A stretch of DNA of 64,000 nucleotides from Portulaca oleracea (lineage: Eukaryota > Streptophyta > Magnoliopsida > Caryophyllales > Portulacaceae). The first letter of the stretch is position 1, and each line of letters opens with the position of its first letter. A model generated the notes under the pieces. That model did not search any database. It saw only the letters and a list, made by a program, of their open reading frames with translations, and was not told the origin of the DNA. Both the position numbers and the translations under genes were made by a program. The DNA is taken from positions 24,706,891 to 24,770,890 of the forward strand of contig CM055868.1 in assembly GCA_029582165.1 (NCBI GenBank), given 5' to 3'. Shown piece by piece: positions 1 through 12,300 of this stretch.

Positions 1-1667
1 GATGTGTGGCAACAGTTGTTCATTTGTAATAGTGCTAATGCTTGCTGAAATCTTGGAGAAATTTAGTGCCTGTTGGTGGTGATCTGTGTTCTGTTGGCAA
101 TTGATATTAGCTAGTGATTCGGTTTGATTTAGGTTCTGACCATGTGTAATGGTGCAACATAGTTTCTGATATTCTTTTTGTAATATATACTGTTAGCGAC
201 TTATGTAACTAGTAACCCAGATAATCTTTATAAACAAGTCATGTGTCCACGCTGAGATTGCATAGAGCCTTAGATCGTCTAATTTACAGACACTGTAAAA
301 CTGCGTTTCTCTGCCAGGAGCCATGAATGTGGGCGTGCCAATATTGGTGGTGTGGATTGTGAAGATTGTGAACTTTGAAAAATGCTTGGAACTTGGAAGT
401 ACATTTGTCAAATGCCCAACCCGGCATGATTAACGACCCAAGAGTAACCTAAAATTAATTGGGTTCGGTTCTAGAAAGTCAACTCGTTTAATTAAATGGT
501 TAACATGACTAGCCCATTCAATTTTTCAGGTTAGGTAAGGTTGAGATTTCTGACCCTAAAAATTGTTTGTGCAACCTGTTTAGTTGAAGAGTTTAATGGG
601 TCAACCCAACAACGCATTCACTGTCTCTAGCTAGTAATGCTACTGGGTTGTATTTTTTTCAATGAATCTTGGAAATGTCAGACAACTGGCCAATTCATCA
701 CTTCAGATATGGTTTTATGGATCACTTTTGTAATTTAAAATTTAGATAGGTTAATAGGTACTTGATTTTGTCCTAGTTAAGTTAAATATGTTAGTGGGTC
801 GAAATCAGGTCAATTTATTTAATTAGCAAACGGATGCACATCAACAAATTTCAACCTGTTTAATTGAACAAGTAGGTTCAGGTTGAAGGTATTTCAATCC
901 ATGTAAGATGAACCGGAACACAAAACCAACCTGATCCACCTTTTTGAAAACTATTCTTGGAAAGGGCTCTAGTATCTATGGATTCTTTGAAAACTACAGC
1001 AGTCTTTTTGGCAGGCTAAGCTTTGTCGTGTGCGTGAGTTTTGTATGTCAACTGAATATTGCTATTAAATTGTTTATCTATTTTCTAACTTCACCTTACA
1101 ATCTCTTTGCGACACCCCTTCCCCCTCTCTCTAAGACAAGGCTGATACATGCTGTCTTGCTCAGAAGTCTCGTACCCAACGTAGCACAGGGTGTCATGCA
1201 ATATGAGAACCTTACTTGCTTTAGGCTATCTGGTAGTCACTAGTCAGTGATGACTGGAATGCTGAACTTAGGATTGTCCTATATGTAATTGAAGTATTAA
1301 CTGTGTAATGTGTTCTATTATTCCTGCTGAATCCGGGTGAATCAGCATTTGGGAGTATATTAGGGTCTTTAGGGCTGTGCCAGAGTGCTGTGATTTTTTT
1401 TTTTTAATGCTGATTAAATCTTTGAAAGAGTATTTTTTTGTTGGCTGAAATACTTGTTGGAACAGTTGAAATTATGGAATTGTCATAGCTCAGAAGCTCA
1501 GTGTTCAGATATGGCTAAGAGTGTTGATTGATATCTTATATGTTATTCCATGTTGCCTTGTGACTTGTGTGCTTTCTGTGAAGTCTATCTAAATGCTGTA
1601 GAACATCTTGGAAGCTAAAGCTTCTAGCATTAGTCTTATGCATTTTGAAATTTCTGTGCAAGGACAG
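1..1667 (+). other. Intronic or upstream DNA before the first visible SERK exon
   Basis: No leucine-rich-repeat exon could be found here, although a SERK gene needs about five more 5' exons. The stretch is AT-rich and looks like intron. Positions about 420-950 carry several 'gggtcaacccaa'- and 'caacctgttta'-like words typical of dispersed non-coding repeats, but I could not fix element ends. The simplest reading is one long intron whose upstream exon lies outside the window. Confidence 0.5.
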
Positions 1668-4053
1668 TCGGCTGAACAACAATAGTCTGTCGGGTTCTAT
1701 ACCTTTGTCATTGACTAATATTACCACACTACAAGTCTTGTAAGTATCTTCATCTTTTTCTTGTCGATAGCTATTATTATTATTATTATTATTATTGTTA
1801 TTGTTATTGTTATTGTAGTTATTATTATTGTTATTATTATTATTATTATTATTTTGAATAATCATGTGCCTTTGTTTGAATAGTAGCTTGATAAATCCAA
1901 TCTGATAATTGTTAATTGTCCAATCTCTGTTGCCCTGTGAATCAGAGATCTATCAAACAACCGTCTATCTGGGGCTGTTCCAGACAATGGTTCCTTTTCA
2001 TTGTTTACTCCAATCAGGTTGGTGCAAGTTTACTGTCACTTTGTTGGCTGGGATGTTACTGTGTCATCTAACTTGCTCACCTCTCTGTTGTGTGCAGTTT
2101 TGCTAATAACGTAGGTCTATGTGGGCCAGTCACTGGGCACCCATGCCCGGGCTCTCCACCTTTTTCTCCACCGCCTCCTTTTATACCTCCCCCTCCTATT
2201 GAATCCCAAGGTATTATCCGAGTGACCTATATGCTTTTCTTTTGTTCACTTGCTTGGGCTCACTTTGACACACTAACATTTTGCTGACCAGCTTTCTGGT
2301 TTCTATCTCATCTCATTTTTGTGCTTACTCTTGTTTGCAGGAGGTGGCAGTGCCACAGGAGCTATTGCTGGGGGAGTTGCTGCTGGTGCAGCTCTACTGT
2401 TTGCTGCTCCTGCACTATTATTTGCCTGGTGGAGGCGCAGGAAGCCACAAGAATATTTCTTTGATGTGCCCGGTTAGTCTGTCCCTAAATTTGACTGCAT
2501 TCATATATTTATTTGGACTTTTCTTGTTGACTTTTCCACTAGAATAAATCCAACCTAGCCGCAATATCTCTATTTTGCCTGTATTAGCTTTGTTTTTATT
2601 GTTTTCCCACAGCTGATGATGATGGTCTATTTTGAACATTTCATGAGGTTGTCTGTTTGTTTGCTCTTTTTCAGCTGAAGAGGACCCAGAAGTCCATTTG
2701 GGGCAGCTTAAAAGGTTTTCCTTACGGGAACTCCAAGTTGCAACTGATGGCTTTAGCAACAAAAACATCCTTGGAAGAGGAGGTTTTGGCAAAGTGTACA
2801 AAGGACGTCTTGCTGATGGATCCCTGGTTGCAGTAAAACGATTGAAGGAAGAGCGTACTCCTGGTGGTGAGTTGCAATTTCAAACTGAGGTGGAGATGAT
2901 TAGCATGGCGGTGCATCGGAATTTGCTCCGATTGCGTGGTTTTTGCATGACACCAACTGAGCGCCTGCTAGTTTACCCCTACATGGCTAATGGCAGTGTA
3001 GCCTCATGTTTAAGAGGTACCATCTTTCCTCTTAATACTGTCATTGAATAGTTTAGTGTTTTTCTGTTTGGTCCTTTGTTTGCCAGCTTTTTCAGAGATT
3101 TTCTTCCCTGACCTAATTGAGCTAGAGATTATCAGCAAAGGACCAAAGGAGGGTCATGGAAATTAAAATTCACGCTTTTGGCTTTGGTTATTACTACTCA
3201 CTGTTACTTTTAATTCAGAGCGCCCTCCAAACGAGCCTCCTCTGGATTGGCCTACACGGAAGCGAATTGCTTTGGGCTCTGCTAGAGGACTTTCTTATTT
3301 GCATGACCATTGTGATCCTAAGATCATTCATAGAGACGTAAAAGCCGCTAATATCTTGTTGGATGAGGAGTTTGAGGCTGTTGTTGGTGATTTTGGTCTT
3401 GCTAAGCTGATGGATTACAAGGACACTCATGTGACTACTGCTGTACGTGGCACGATTGGGCATATAGCTCCTGAATATCTTTCTACTGGAAAATCCTCTG
3501 AGAAGACTGATGTTTTTGGATATGGTATTATGCTTCTTGAATTAATAACTGGACAGAGGGCTTTCGACCTTGCTCGGCTTGCAAATGACGATGATGTCAT
3601 GTTGCTAGATTGGGTATGCGTTACTTTGTTTTTTGCGGTTATATATGCAATCTATACTTTGCTCCTGCATGCTTGTTAGTTATCCAAGTCTGAACTCCAC
3701 CTTTGTGGTGGTGGTGGTGGTGGTGGTGGGTGTATCAGGTGAAAGGACTTCTGAAAGAGAAGAAACTTGAAATGCTAGTTGATCCTGATCTCCAAAACAA
3801 TTACACGGAGGCAGAAGTGGAACAGTTAATCCAAGTAGCTCTACTATGCACGCAAGGGAACCCGATGGATAGGCCCAAAATGTCAGAGGTTGTTAGAATG
3901 CTGGAAGGGGATGGTTTGGCTGAGAGGTGGGACGAGTGGCAGAAGATTGAAGTTCTTCGTCAGGAGGTTGATTTGGCTCCTCACAACACCTCCGATTGGA
4001 TTGTTGACTCCACCGACAATCTTCATGCAGTTGAGCTATCTGGTCCTAGATGA
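1668..4053 (+). CDS. SERK: SERK-type LRR receptor-like kinase, 3' seven exons (5' end outside window)
   Basis: Somatic-embryogenesis-receptor-kinase family: plasma-membrane co-receptor kinases that pair with ligand-binding LRR receptors such as those for brassinosteroid and peptides. Exons by GT-AG splicing: 1668-1739, 1946-2017, 2098-2210, 2341-2472, 2675-3016, 3219-3613, 3739-4053, giving 479 residues to TGA. The first two exons are 72 bp, each one LRR ([15 protein letters not shown], then [15 protein letters not shown]). Next come the Ser-Pro-rich juxtamembrane exon characteristic of SERKs ([15 protein letters not shown]) and a transmembrane exon followed by WWRRRK. The kinase domain shows [21 protein letters not shown], the RD-type catalytic loop [21 protein letters not shown] and [20 protein letters not shown]. 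The protein ends in the family signature ELSGPR. All key kinase residues are intact and phases agree across every junction. The signal peptide, leucine zipper and first LRRs (about 145 residues) are missing to the left. Which SERK paralogue this is cannot be told. Confidence 0.95.
1770..1857 (+). repeat. (ATT)n/(GTT)n microsatellite in SERK intron
   Basis: About 88 bp of imperfect trinucleotide repeat just after the donor of the exon ending at 1739. It creates a spurious poly-Asn frame on the other strand. It lies wholly within the intron. Confidence 0.9.
3702..3730 (+). repeat. (TGG)n microsatellite next to the last SERK acceptor
   Basis: A GTG/TGG run ends 8 bp before the acceptor AG at 3737-3738 and replaces the usual pyrimidine tract. 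Length change here could affect splicing of the last exon. Confidence 0.85.
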
Positions 4054-5410
4054 TCCATCCTCTGACATCCAATTTCCTTTTTCAGACATCTGATTTCCTT
4101 TTTCTTTTCTTTTTCCCATGGGTTATCATTATTGTTTTCCCTTTCTCCCCCTCCATATTTAGCTTCTTGTCATCTTTGAGTGCCTGTTTTGGGCTTTATA
4201 TTTATTTTGTGCATATGAATCTGTTTGGAAATGACCGCTAGGCAAGGTAAGGCAAAGGCAATTTCACAGGAAGAAGCTGCATTTTGGTTTGTAACAGTCT
4301 GACACTGACACAAGTGATAAATTTAATTGTAGATTCTGCTGCTTCAAATCTAATCTTATTAACCCAACAGGCCAACACTGTGTTTCCCTTTTCTTTATTT
4401 CTTAGGGTGGAACAGTTCACTCATTCAGGACTTGATATTGAATTCCATTTTAAGAATGCACATTCTGAGAGTTGTTTTATGAAAAATGATATGGTCTGGT
4501 TACGTGGGCTGGCTAGGAGAAGAGTGTCATGATTGTACAGTCATTGCTTCCAAAAGCAACAAAAATATTAGTAATACTATATTAAAGCATATAAAATTTC
4601 ATAACATCATATTCATAATTATATCTTCACTTCCCCATCCTACAGTTATAGCCCTTGGTACTGAAAATTATTAAGATAACATCACTTAATATACTGTTTT
4701 TTTGTTGTTGGAAAAGTTCAATATATTAGTTCATGTTGATATTAAAGGAAAGAAGAATTTTAATAGCATTAGTAATTAAATGACCAGTAATTTCAGAACT
4801 GGAGTATTATTAAAATGATAGATGAATTGTAACTGTGGGATTGCAGAGAGGGAGTACCAATACATCCAAATGACTAAATTGAAGCATATATGATCCACTC
4901 ATCCTCCATTAAAACTAGCCAATAGGTTGCATGTCATTCTCAAGATTGAAAGCTGTAAGTGTACTTTTTCAAAAATGCATACTAACATGTGCAACTCTCC
5001 TCTCATAGATGGCCGTTGATAATTGATAAAACTTCTGATGGCTCTGATTATATTCTGTTTGGTAAAAAGACTAATTAAGAATTTAGATTGGTAAAAGGAT
5101 TGAAGATTTTTAGAGACAGGGGCAACGATGAAGCAAGTGGAGAATTTATTTAGGACTAAAAAGACTTGGACATTGTCTTTATCTTCTTGTAGGTTGTGAT
5201 CTTTTGAGTGTTATTGTTGTTCTGTTGTATTGACCTTTTGGTTTACTGGTCATTCATGGGTCTTACCCGATTCGTAATCAGAAAACGAGATAGAGAGGCG
5301 TTAAAGACAAAATTTGAATGACATTTTCAACCACCAGCTTGGGTTGGAGGAATGATTTAATTTTAGAATATCTTTGATTGTGTTTTCAGTACACTTAATA
5401 ACATACAATC
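4054..5410 (+). other. SERK 3' UTR and intergenic DNA
   Basis: T-rich sequence after the SERK stop is consistent with a 3' UTR through roughly 4,300. I see no confident poly(A) signal and no gene in the rest, which is AT-rich with only chance short frames. Confidence 0.5.
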
Positions 5411-5418
5411 ACCACAAA

Positions 5419-5868
5419 TAGGGGTGGAAAATGGAAATGAGCTAAACCGCCTGGTAACCCTTGGCAAGCTGGCTCGGCAGCTGGCAGAAAGCTTGTATAG
5501 TTCAACTTGGTTTGGGCTCGAGCTTGTGAATGACATTTTTATGTCATTAATAATTAAAAACATTATAATATCTTGGAGAGGACAAACAATATTCTATTAG
5601 GATATTAACATTGCATGGCGCTGCAACCAAATCGAAGCATTAAACATCATCATATCTTTATAGTAAAATTAAATTTGTTTTGCAAATTATCTGTCATCAG
5701 GACCAAGCTGCAAACCAAGCCACAAGCCAAGCTAAACCCATAAGAAGCCTAAGTCGAACAAATTCAAGTTCCGCAAGCCACAAGCCAAGCTCAAGTTCAC
5801 CCAAATAGCAACAAGCTAAACCTCAGACCTTAGAAGCTCGGGCTCGGCTCGGCTCATTTCCACTCCTA
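5419..5868. mobile_element. Non-autonomous hAT element (MITE), 450 bp, perfect 8-bp TSD
   Basis: Terminal inverted repeats are TAGGGGTGGAAAATGG on the left and TAGGAGTGGAAATG on the reverse of the right end. The flanks carry a perfect 8-bp duplication ACCACAAA at 5411-5418 and 5869-5876, the target length typical of hAT elements. The interior repeats GGCTCGG/AAGCCAAGC-type words near both ends and has no transposase. It lies between the convergent SERK and DUF3531 genes. Confidence 0.88.
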
Positions 5869-5876
5869 ACCACAAA

Positions 5877-6303
5877 TTTTTGTGACCTAGCTTTACTACC
5901 AGTTGCTCATTACATATCAAAGCGCAAAGCAGGGGAAGACACATTAATTACACCACTTTAATAATACTCCATGTTGAACAAACCAACAGCTAGAATGACC
6001 TCAACTGCTTTATGCTTTAAACCAAACTACAATATGCTGCTGCAGGGCAGGCTTGTTATGAGTAAGATGAGACTTCTTCATGCTGCGATGCTCCAACTCA
6101 GGTCAGGTATTCAAGTGGAAATCATTGACCCATCAACTCCACATATTGGAAACCGTTTTCCTTCCACCAAGACCTGAAAACAAGAAGAAAACAGAGAAAG
6201 GGGGAAAATTTTAGACCACTTCAAGCTAATTAGCTTTACTTTGTCATATACGATGAATGGAAGCCTGGCCTGCACAAACCCGCATAGTTATCTTAGTATC
6301 GCT
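5877..6303 (-). other. Probable 3' UTR of the DUF3531-type gene
   Basis: Sequence immediately downstream of the stop of the minus-strand gene. No coding signal is visible. It is bounded on the far side by the hAT MITE target duplication, so the transcript probably ends within or before the MITE. Confidence 0.4.
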
Positions 6304-9300
6304 TCATATTTTGAAGGACTTGTAACCATACTCCGGACTTATCATCCCCTCCTCCCAATCACCCATCTTATGACCACCAAAAACTACCTGCTTGATACCC
6401 AGATATCTGCAGCAACACGGAATATTGTAAATAACTAGTTGCACTTAAAATAATCTCCTTCAAGAACATCAATTTTGAGACAACTACAAATAGCATTTCA
6501 GTAAGCTCAATCCATGGTAGAATAAAAGGCTTACTCAGAGCTCAGCACAGTCAAGGAGTTTAGGAGAACATCAATAGCAAATACATCAGCTGTACCAAGG
6601 TCCACCCTGTAAATCCGCACAAAAACATAGTCAGCTACAGAATTCTCCTGCCACATCTATGTGTGAGCTACAAAATACAGAAATCATACCAGAATCGTCC
6701 CCAGTTATCTTGAAATTCGACATCGCCAATATCATGGAATGATGAAGGCATCACTTTCATAGCCTTCTCTGCATCATAAAGGGGATTGTAGTCCATTGAG
6801 CAACTGGTCAACTAGCAAGGACAAAACCAACTGTCATTGGTACAATTAACTCTGGTAGTCCTGTGTATCTTAAAAGCAAAACTATGTAGCCGCAAACACT
6901 GCTAAAAGACAGCATTTCATATATAATTCAATAGGATCAACAGCAAAACTGGGGTGGAAATGTGATTTAAAGCTCCTGAAACTATTGGTTGCTCTCTCTG
7001 AGTTTGGTCAGTCAAGCAGAGACAGAACAGAACAAAAACAAAGTTGGGGAAGTAGTAGTTTTCAATGGGCAGTGAGTGAATAAATGAGAGGAATAAAGAG
7101 AGAACAAAATATAGGATAATAGGAAGCTAGGAAATATACTCAGACTTCCAAAGCTTTTGCATTTTGATACTTTCCAATAATCCATATTCAATTTGATTTC
7201 ATATCTTAGAATGCCCACATAAAGAAATTTAGAAGTATTTGAGCGAGAGATAAATACAAATATTTTAACTAAATATCTATACATTCCACATCTTCAAGCT
7301 TTTATGAGTTCCTAGGATTTTCATCTATCCACCCTCTTATATTGTAAAAAAGGATGCAATGGGCCATATTACTTTGATTCTTCATTATCCCTACCATAAC
7401 CGTGTGGAACCCTCGACACCGAACAAGGGTACAACGCTCTGACACTTAAAATACAATAAAAAGACGCAAAATTTCTTAAAAATAGCTGAGTCCAATACCC
7501 TTATCCGTGTCAGTATGTGGGATATCCCTGACTAAGTCCAAGTAATATAAGGCAATGGGGCAGTGCATAATTCGGTTTTCATTGAATTGGGTTTGGCATA
7601 ATTGAGTCTAACTGAGTTTAGTTTATTCTTCTTTACATAAGATATCCTTCCGTTCCATAAGAATTGTTGCAAGAGTGTCCTATGTCACTTCCACTATGCA
7701 AAAGCCAAACCAAGGGGCACAACAAGGAGCAGAATGTTAAGAGTGAATGGACCACATTCCAGGATGATGGTTACAGCAGCAAACCAATGTGGCAGAATTA
7801 GGGGTGGGCAATGGACCGGGCTGGGTTTGGGCCAGCCACTAACGGGCCGGGCCGGGCTGAGACATTTTTTACTGGGCCCAAGTAGGTTGGGTTTTAACGG
7901 GCCCTTAACGGGCTGGGCCGAGACATTTGATTTAACTTTGGGTCATATTCAAATCCCTGTGAAACCCACTGAGCTTAGTTTGTGACAGCCCACTTAAGAC
8001 GGGCTCATCATCAGTCATTGGTTTAAGTGGCTTCACATCTTCAACAGGCTTTATCTCACTTTGTCCTACAACAGCAATGCGATTTCCCAATCAGAACATG
8101 AGGCAGCAATCCCACATCCCCATACAACTGCGTCAACATCTTCGACTTCCTCTCTCCTCACCGTCACCTCCTCTTCTTCTCCCTCTCCCTCTTCATCCAC
8201 CTCCTCCTCATCGTCTCCGTATACATCTTCGACTTCCTCGGCCTCCGCCCCACCGCCGCCGTCGCCGCCACCGTCATCCGGCGAGGCATTCTATGTGTCC
8301 TCAGCGGTGGTGCCGGCGGCAGAGTGAATCTCGTCGGAGGTGGACGGAAGTGGTCGGCGTAGGGAGAAGGACGATGATACTCAGACATGCATGGGAACAA
8401 CGAAAGCGAGTTTGACTCGGACTGAGTCGGTCCTTGAGTAAGTCCTCCAGTGCTGGTGATGAGCTTCTTCATCTCGCTCTAATTTCTCTCACTAGAATGT
8501 TGATTGTATGTGTTCGGGTGGGGTTTGGGTTTCCCTCGCAGGAATTTGATTTTTCAGGTTTTGTGCAGAGAGTGTCCGCTTCCAGACAAAAAGGGAAAAA
8601 GGATATGAAGGACTAGAGATAGAGAGAGATTTCAGTGAGGAAAAAGGGATGCATTAAAGCGGAGAAATGACGACAAACTGGAAGAAATATGCTTAGGGTA
8701 GAGTGAAGAGCAGCAACGTGGAGAACTGGAGAGAGACAGATTGATGGGCGGCGACCAGAGAGAGTACGAAGGGTGGATGGGAATGCAACCGCAATTATTT
8801 TCAAGCCCGAATTCGGCCCGCGGGGGCCCGCAAATTTAATTAAATGGTGTGCCCGTTAAGAGCCTGGCCTGTTTACAAAGCCCTTTTTCTGTAGCCCATT
8901 CACAAAGGTCCAATGGGCAACCGCCCATTTGCACAGGTCTAGGTAGAATAGATCTCTGGCATCATCTGAGATTTACATAGTGCTATGACACATAATCAAG
9001 ATCAAGTGACTTGCTAGTAAGTTTTGTCACAAACCATAATCTTTATTTTCTATTCCTTTAGCTTCAACTTTGTGATAGATGGAATGCAAAACTAACAAAT
9101 TTAGGGTATTTAAAGAAGGGAGTTGATCATATGAGAAATAGCTTCTTGTGAGAATATGAGAAATACCATTGTGGACATGATCTATGTGGCGCTCGTGAAT
9201 AAGAGAGGACAAGGGGCAAGTAGAACGAAAGTGGCCATGGTCGCTACCAGGGTATTTAAAGAAGGGAGTTGATCATATGAGAAATAGCTTCTTGTGAGAA

Positions 9301-12300
9301 TATGAGAAATACCATCGTGGACATGATCTATGTGGCGCTCGTGACTAAGAGAGGACAAGGGGCAAGTAGACCGAAAGTGGTCATGGTCGCTACCCTCCTG
9401 GTAGCGCCCGTGACCCTGAACAACCCCCTAGAAGGCCAAGTGACCCGAAGGTGGTCAAGGTCGCTCCCTCCCTGGTAACGCCCGTGACCAAGCTAAGCAC
9501 ATCCGGAGGATCCCCAAGCCTAGAAAGGTAGCGGGCATGACGAGCCAAGGTAGTCCCCGCTACCCCAGCGAAGATTGCTAAATCGTGGACAAAAAAATCG
9601 AGGGCACCCGTGACGACCCTATTTCCGACAAAACAACAATGTGAAATGACTGTGTTTCGTTTAATTTTTCCTTGATGTATACTTGCCCCCTAATTAAACC
9701 CAGCAACTTTCCCCTTTTAGTTATTCCTACGTTTTAGCACATTTCTCTAGCTAGATTTCCTTTCCTTTCCTCTCTAAAACTCGATTGCATTCCTTTAATC
9801 AAGATCAATGCAAGTGGGGGTTTTATTTAAGATTGATTATTATTCTAGTGGATAACCTTTTCTACTCTTCTTTTATTGCTTTTTTAGTGCTTGTTTGACC
9901 TAGTTTTTGAGAGTGTTTTTGGAGTTAAAAAGCACAAACTAGGTCAAACGGTGTTTTTTAGAAGCTAATAATTGTTTTTCAAAAGCAGTTTTGGCCAAAA
10001 ACAACTCTAAAAGCAGAAGCAGTAAATTGGTTGCTTCTGCTTCTTACAAACTAATCACTACTCAATCTATGGGATCTTTAGTGATTAGTTTCTATAATTT
10101 CAAATAGATATTTTGATTCTTATAAAGATAGCATTTAAATATTTTAATATTATGTTGAAACTTTAATACTATGTTGGACATTTTTATTATTTAATTCCTT
10201 TACAAATATGGTATTTAGTAAATTTTTGATGTATAAATTTTTAACTTAAAGAATTGTATAGTTAAGTAAGACCATATATAGTTATAATAATAATTATTAT
10301 AACTATAACTATACGATTATAATTATTTCTGAAATTAAAATATGATAATTTGTTTAAAAATTAATAAAAATAGAAAAATGTAAATAATCATATGATGATT
10401 TTACTCCACAAAACACACGATAATTTTAGAAGTAAGGTTAAACAATTAAATTTAGTAAAACCACTATATTATAAGTTAGGCCAAACACTTTAATTTAGTA
10501 AAATCACTTATGTCATAAGCTAAGCCAAACACTTCAATGCCTCTCCAAAAATAGTTTTTATTAAAACTATTTGTAAAAAGCAAAAACACCTTTTTAGAAA
10601 CTAGGCCATACAGACAATTGTTATTAGTTGGTTGATGATCTTGATTGCTTGTTCATGTGCTTAGTTGCTAGATTAATCTTAAATACTCTCTTGTTGAATA
10701 GTATCATCCTTAGGATAATGTTTGTGTTGGTTGTTGTTGATTCCACCATGATTAGTGGCTAGTTTCACCTTGGGTTAGGGGGCCTTTGAGTTTCCTGATG
10801 GACCCTAGCCAAGGGACTTAATTTGGTGTGGATGATTAGGCCTTGTTCAGGGATTTTCCATCCCATTCTCCAATTGTTATGGGGTTTAAGTGGTGCGAAA
10901 GGCCCTTAGACCTATCCAACATGAAATTGGAGAGTTGGATGGAATGGTTGGAGTTATTGACATGAAAATGTCAATAATTCCAACTATGAAACTTTACACC
11001 GTATACTTTCGGCTTTCGATCTTGCCTATCGAGTCCTGAGGTTAGGCGTTAGTCGGGTGATTCAAAGAATCCCTGAACCCTCCTTTATCCCTGTCTGCTA
11101 ATCTGTTATTTTACCTATCTTTGTTTCTAGTTGACTTTTAGGTTAATTGTTCGCCTTTTCCAACGATTTTGTTCCCCTTAAACCGAATCTAGGTAGCAAT
11201 TGGATACATTATTAGGATATTGCTCCCCGTGGAAATGACCTCACCCATACTTGGGAAAATAGTGAGGTGGGGTGAGGAGTGAGGTATACCCCTTCATACC
11301 CTCTCTAACTCTTCTTCTTTTTTCTTTTTTTCTTTTTTTTAAAAATCTAAATTGGAATGTAAGCAAGAGTTAATTGACATTATAACATACATATGAGGTA
11401 AATTGACAATATTACCCTTCTAACCCTATTTGAATTTGTCTCCTCCCCTCTCATCTCTCTTTACATTTCTTGCTTCGGAGAATGCTTTCCTCCAAGGAAC
11501 TTACTCTTATGGACTCTGTTAAAGTTTGAAAATGATTTCCCAAGCAGAGGTAGATTATTTACCCTTTACAAACACTCACCTACTCCTACTTCCCTTACTC
11601 TTACGACCTCTTACTCTTATTTTACAAACCCCCTCCAAGAAGAGCTGAAAATGTTAGAAGCCAAGCGAGCACAAAGATCAATGAACTACTCAACAGGAGC
11701 ACCAATGGCACTATGGTAGGTAGAACATGGCTGCCTATAAAGCAATCCCAAATACTGGATGTGAAATGACATGGTGAAAATTAAAGTTGTCAATTAGGGC
11801 AGGTGGGTTAAACAAACATAGATCGGTTGCATATTGGGTTTACGTAAATACAGGTTAGTGTATTTTGGTTTCGGGTCAACCCAATGGGTTATGACAGGGA
11901 CTCTTTTCCATCTTTTTCTTTAAGAAACATTGCCTCTAAATACTCTAATTTGTTCTATATAATATATATGATTATCTTCTTATAACGATAGCTTATCAAG
12001 AATATTTCAACTTAAATTAGAGAAATAATATATCATTGAGTTGTGCTTGTAGTTTAAAAGTCGGGAATACCAATAAAAACTCAAGTTACAATAAAATTGA
12101 ACTTAAAAAGTAAAGGTTCAGGTTTGACTCACTAATGTGCGGGTTTCTCGGGATCAGTTTATTTCAGGTTTGTGTCGAGAAGATCATGTTCAAAAAAACC
12201 CAAAACGTTCGGGCATCGTGTCATTGGGTAAGGTCTAAAATTGATAAGCCTAGTGAAAATAGTGTGGCATAACTTATATACACCTTAACATGCATTTTGC

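Noticed and set aside
1536..1865. Poly-Asn open frame on the - strand
   Set aside because: It is read through the ATT/GTT microsatellite and overlaps a SERK exon on the other strand.
6100..6180. Alternative last exon of the DUF3531-type gene read from an acceptor near 6,172
   Set aside because: It gives a short unrelated tail, whereas the 6,406 acceptor gives the conserved PEYGYKSFKI end.
6531..6533. TAA immediately after exon 7 as the stop of the DUF3531-type gene
   Set aside because: GAGTAAG is a good splice donor, and exon 8 at 6,406-6,304 restores a conserved C-terminus in phase.
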